Source: Shinella sp.
Lineage (GTDB): Bacteria; Pseudomonadota; Alphaproteobacteria; Rhizobiales; Rhizobiaceae
Reading direction: 5' to 3'
Length of the DNA: 64,000 bases
Assembly (NCBI GenBank): GCA_003248775.1
Contig: QFQX01000008.1
Location: 71,569 to 135,568 of the forward strand
This document shows positions 62,403-64,000 of the stretch, piece after piece. Below the pieces are notes generated by a model, which saw only the letters and a program-made list of their open reading frames with translations, was not told the DNA's origin and made no database searches. The position numbers and the translations under genes are program-made. Every line of letters starts with the position of its first letter. Positions within the stretch are counted from its first letter, which is position 1.

Positions 62403-63917
62403 ATGGGCAACTTTCGCAGGGACCCGTCCCAACTGAACGACCGATTGAATTTCCTCGATCTGGGCGCCAAGCAGAAAGACACACTTGCAGCCCTGAAGCC
62501 TGTCATCGAATCCGCCATTGGTCCGGCGCTTGATGAGTTCTACCGTCGTGCGAAGATTCATCCCGAAACTGCACGTTTCTTTTCCAGTGAAGCACATATC
62601 CAGCACGCCAAGAGCAGGCAGGAAAGCCACTGGGCACTGATCTCTTCGGGTCGTTTCGATGACGATTACGTCGATGCAGTCTCAACGATCGGCCGCACGC
62701 ATGCGCGACTGGGACTGGAACCGCGGTGGTATATCGGTGGCTATGCCCTGATCCTGGACGGGATCATCGAGCGCGTCATTGGCGACGAACTCAAGGGCTT
62801 CGGTCAGTCCCGCAAGGCAAAACGCCTCGCCGCCAGCATCAGCGCGATCATGAAGGCTGCCATGCTGGATATGGACTACTCCATTTCCGTCTATCTCGAA
62901 GCTCTTGCCGCCGAGCGCGCCCGCGCAGAAGAAGAACGCAACCGCCTCGAAGCCGAACAGGAGGAAGCACTGCAGGCACTCGACAGCGCCCTTGAGCATC
63001 TGAGTTCCGGCGACCTGACGGCCACGATCGAGCACGATCTCGCTCCGAAGTTCGACGGCCTGCGTGTCAACTACAACAAGGCCATCTCGTCGCTCGCCAC
63101 CGCATTCGGCGACATCGTCCAGGAGGCGAGCCGCGTTACGTCCAACACCCGTGAACTGACCACGGCTACCGACGAAATGGCGAAACGCACCGAACAGCAG
63201 GCGGCAGCACTGGAAGAGACCGCGGCAGCGCTGGAAGAAATCACCACCGTTTCCAGACTCGCGGCAACCCGCACCCAGGAAGCCCGCAGCGCCGCGAAGA
63301 CCTCCGCCGAGGAGGCCGTTCGCTCGGGCGAGATCGTTTCGGAAGCTGTGGAGGCTATGGGCGACATCGAGGAATCCTCGCGCAAGATCACTCATATCAT
63401 CAGCGTGATCGACGAGATCTCCTTCCAGACCAACCTTCTGGCGCTCAATGCCGGTGTCGAGGCAGCGCGCGCCGGCGAAAGTGGTCGCGGCTTTGCAGTC
63501 GTCGCGCAGGAAGTGCGCGAGCTTGCCCAGCGTTCTGCTGCCGCGGCCAAGGAAATCAAGACGCTGATCGACCGCTCATCGCAGGATGTCGCGCGCGGCG
63601 TCTCGCTGGTGAACCGGACCGGCGATGCGTTGAGGACCATCGGCGAACAGGTTCACGCCATCAACGAGCACATTGCGGCAATCGCCACGTCTTCGCAGGA
63701 ACAGTCCTCCGGGATCAACGAGATCAACACCGCGATCAACAGCATGGATCACATGACCCAGCAGAACGCGGCCATGGTCGAGCAGACCAATGCAGCGACC
63801 CATACGCTGATGGATGTTTCCACCCATCTGACTCGGCTGGTTTCCCGATTCTCGGTTTCGCGTTCCTATCGTGCACAGGCAGGTTCTTCCGAATATCGGG
63901 CGCGTTACGCAGCCTGA
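62403..63917 (+). CDS. Soluble globin-coupled chemoreceptor
   Basis: A 504-aa methyl-accepting chemotaxis protein without transmembrane helices. An N-terminal sensor globin (about 10-165) has the proximal His100 in IGRTHARLGLEPRWYIGGY, the HemAT-type pattern, so it likely binds heme and senses oxygen or redox. A HAMP-like segment (about 195-245) leads to the signalling domain with the hairpin EISFQTNLLALNAGVEAARA. No CheR pentapeptide at the end (ends ARYAA). Signals would go to CheA/CheW. Confidence 0.93.
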   Translation: MGNFRRDPSQLNDRLNFLDLGAKQKDTLAALKPVIESAIGPALDEFYRRAKIHPETARFFSSEAHIQHAKSRQESHWALISSGRFDDDYVDAVSTIGRTHARLGLEPRWYIGGYALILDGIIERVIGDELKGFGQSRKAKRLAASISAIMKAAMLDMDYSISVYLEALAAERARAEEERNRLEAEQEEALQALDSALEHLSSGDLTATIEHDLAPKFDGLRVNYNKAISSLATAFGDIVQEASRVTSNTRELTTATDEMAKRTEQQAAALEETAAALEEITTVSRLAATRTQEARSAAKTSAEEAVRSGEIVSEAVEAMGDIEESSRKITHIISVIDEISFQTNLLALNAGVEAARAGESGRGFAVVAQEVRELAQRSAAAAKEIKTLIDRSSQDVARGVSLVNRTGDALRTIGEQVHAINEHIAAIATSSQEQSSGINEINTAINSMDHMTQQNAAMVEQTNAATHTLMDVSTHLTRLVSRFSVSRSYRAQAGSSEYRARYAA

Positions 63918-63921
63918 TCGG

Positions 63922-63963
63922 CTAAAGCGTGTCGCGATCTTTCAGATTCGCTCTCTACGCTTT
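63922..63963. repeat. Palindrome at the window end (rhizobial repeat type)
   Basis: TAAAGCGT / ACGCTTTA (8-bp arms, 26-nt loop with TCTTTCAGATTCGC) begins 4 bp after the chemoreceptor stop. The sequence resembles a dispersed intergenic element of Rhizobiaceae. It continues past the window. Confidence 0.45.
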
Positions 63964-64000
63964 AAGTCCTTGTTTCATCGCATGTCGTTGCCGCAAAACC

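Overview
The window reads as a stretch of main chromosome from an alphaproteobacterium of the family Rhizobiaceae (Rhizobium, Agrobacterium, Neorhizobium or a close relative). Evidence: high-GC codon use throughout, rhizobial gene blocks (dnaB-alr-radA-cvpA-purF; psd-pssA; nadABC with a NadQ-type regulator; rpoZ-rsh and acpS-lepB-rnc-era), a single bifunctional RelA/SpoT protein, and a TIGR02301-type protein. I see no tRNA, rRNA, CRISPR array, integrase or transposase. The species cannot be named from sequence alone.

Layout. 0-5 kb: a MarR regulator with an operator-like palindrome, dnaB, a rhodanese and FtrA-type regulator as a divergent pair, and a second AraC regulator. 5-13 kb: alr, radA, cvpA, purF, an SDR, a DMT exporter, a GH25 lysozyme and a small periplasmic protein. 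13-19 kb: cysS (apparently chimeric, with a leftover duplicate of its 3' end), VOC protein, two GFA-family proteins separated by striking palindromes, proline iminopeptidase and citramalate synthase. 19-30 kb: aldo/keto reductase, MFS exporter and LysR; a PCMT-like methyltransferase opposite rarD; LOG; a LysM/Ig-like envelope protein with an internal duplication; an Atm1-type ABC exporter and a diguanylate cyclase. 31-39 kb: phospholipid genes psd-pssA, a 44-aa gene, an SRAP protein, Nudix and TIGR02301 proteins, then a packed operon ygfZ-HD-phosphatase-nadQ and an MscS channel. 39-45 kb: EF-hand protein and nadABC with a NadQ-like operator. 44-52 kb: DUF2339 membrane protein, acyltransferase, HD hydrolase, MOSC protein and MFS transporter. 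51.7-52.3 kb: a structured leader with a tiny Cys-rich ORF ahead of an unknown 83-aa gene. 52-61 kb: recO, an AbrB-type membrane protein, era-rnc-lepB-acpS, DUF2062, a 50-aa DUF3563-like gene, rsh and rpoZ. 61-64 kb: a LabA-like NYN protein and a soluble globin-coupled chemoreceptor.

How the genes work together. Most are housekeeping: replication and repair (dnaB, radA, recO), wall and membrane synthesis (alr, psd, pssA, acpS), protein export (lepB), RNA processing and ribosome assembly (rnc, era), NAD and purine synthesis, and stringent response (rsh, rpoZ). NadQ probably controls nadABC from about 5.5 kb away.

Most noteworthy: the chimeric cysS with a tail remnant that keeps the stop/start overlap of the original gene junction; the Cys-codon mini-ORF leader at 51.8-52.05 kb; the paired hairpins before the second GFA gene; and the duplicated helical module in the LysM protein. 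Protein functions come from motif recognition and recalled family knowledge; no searches were run.
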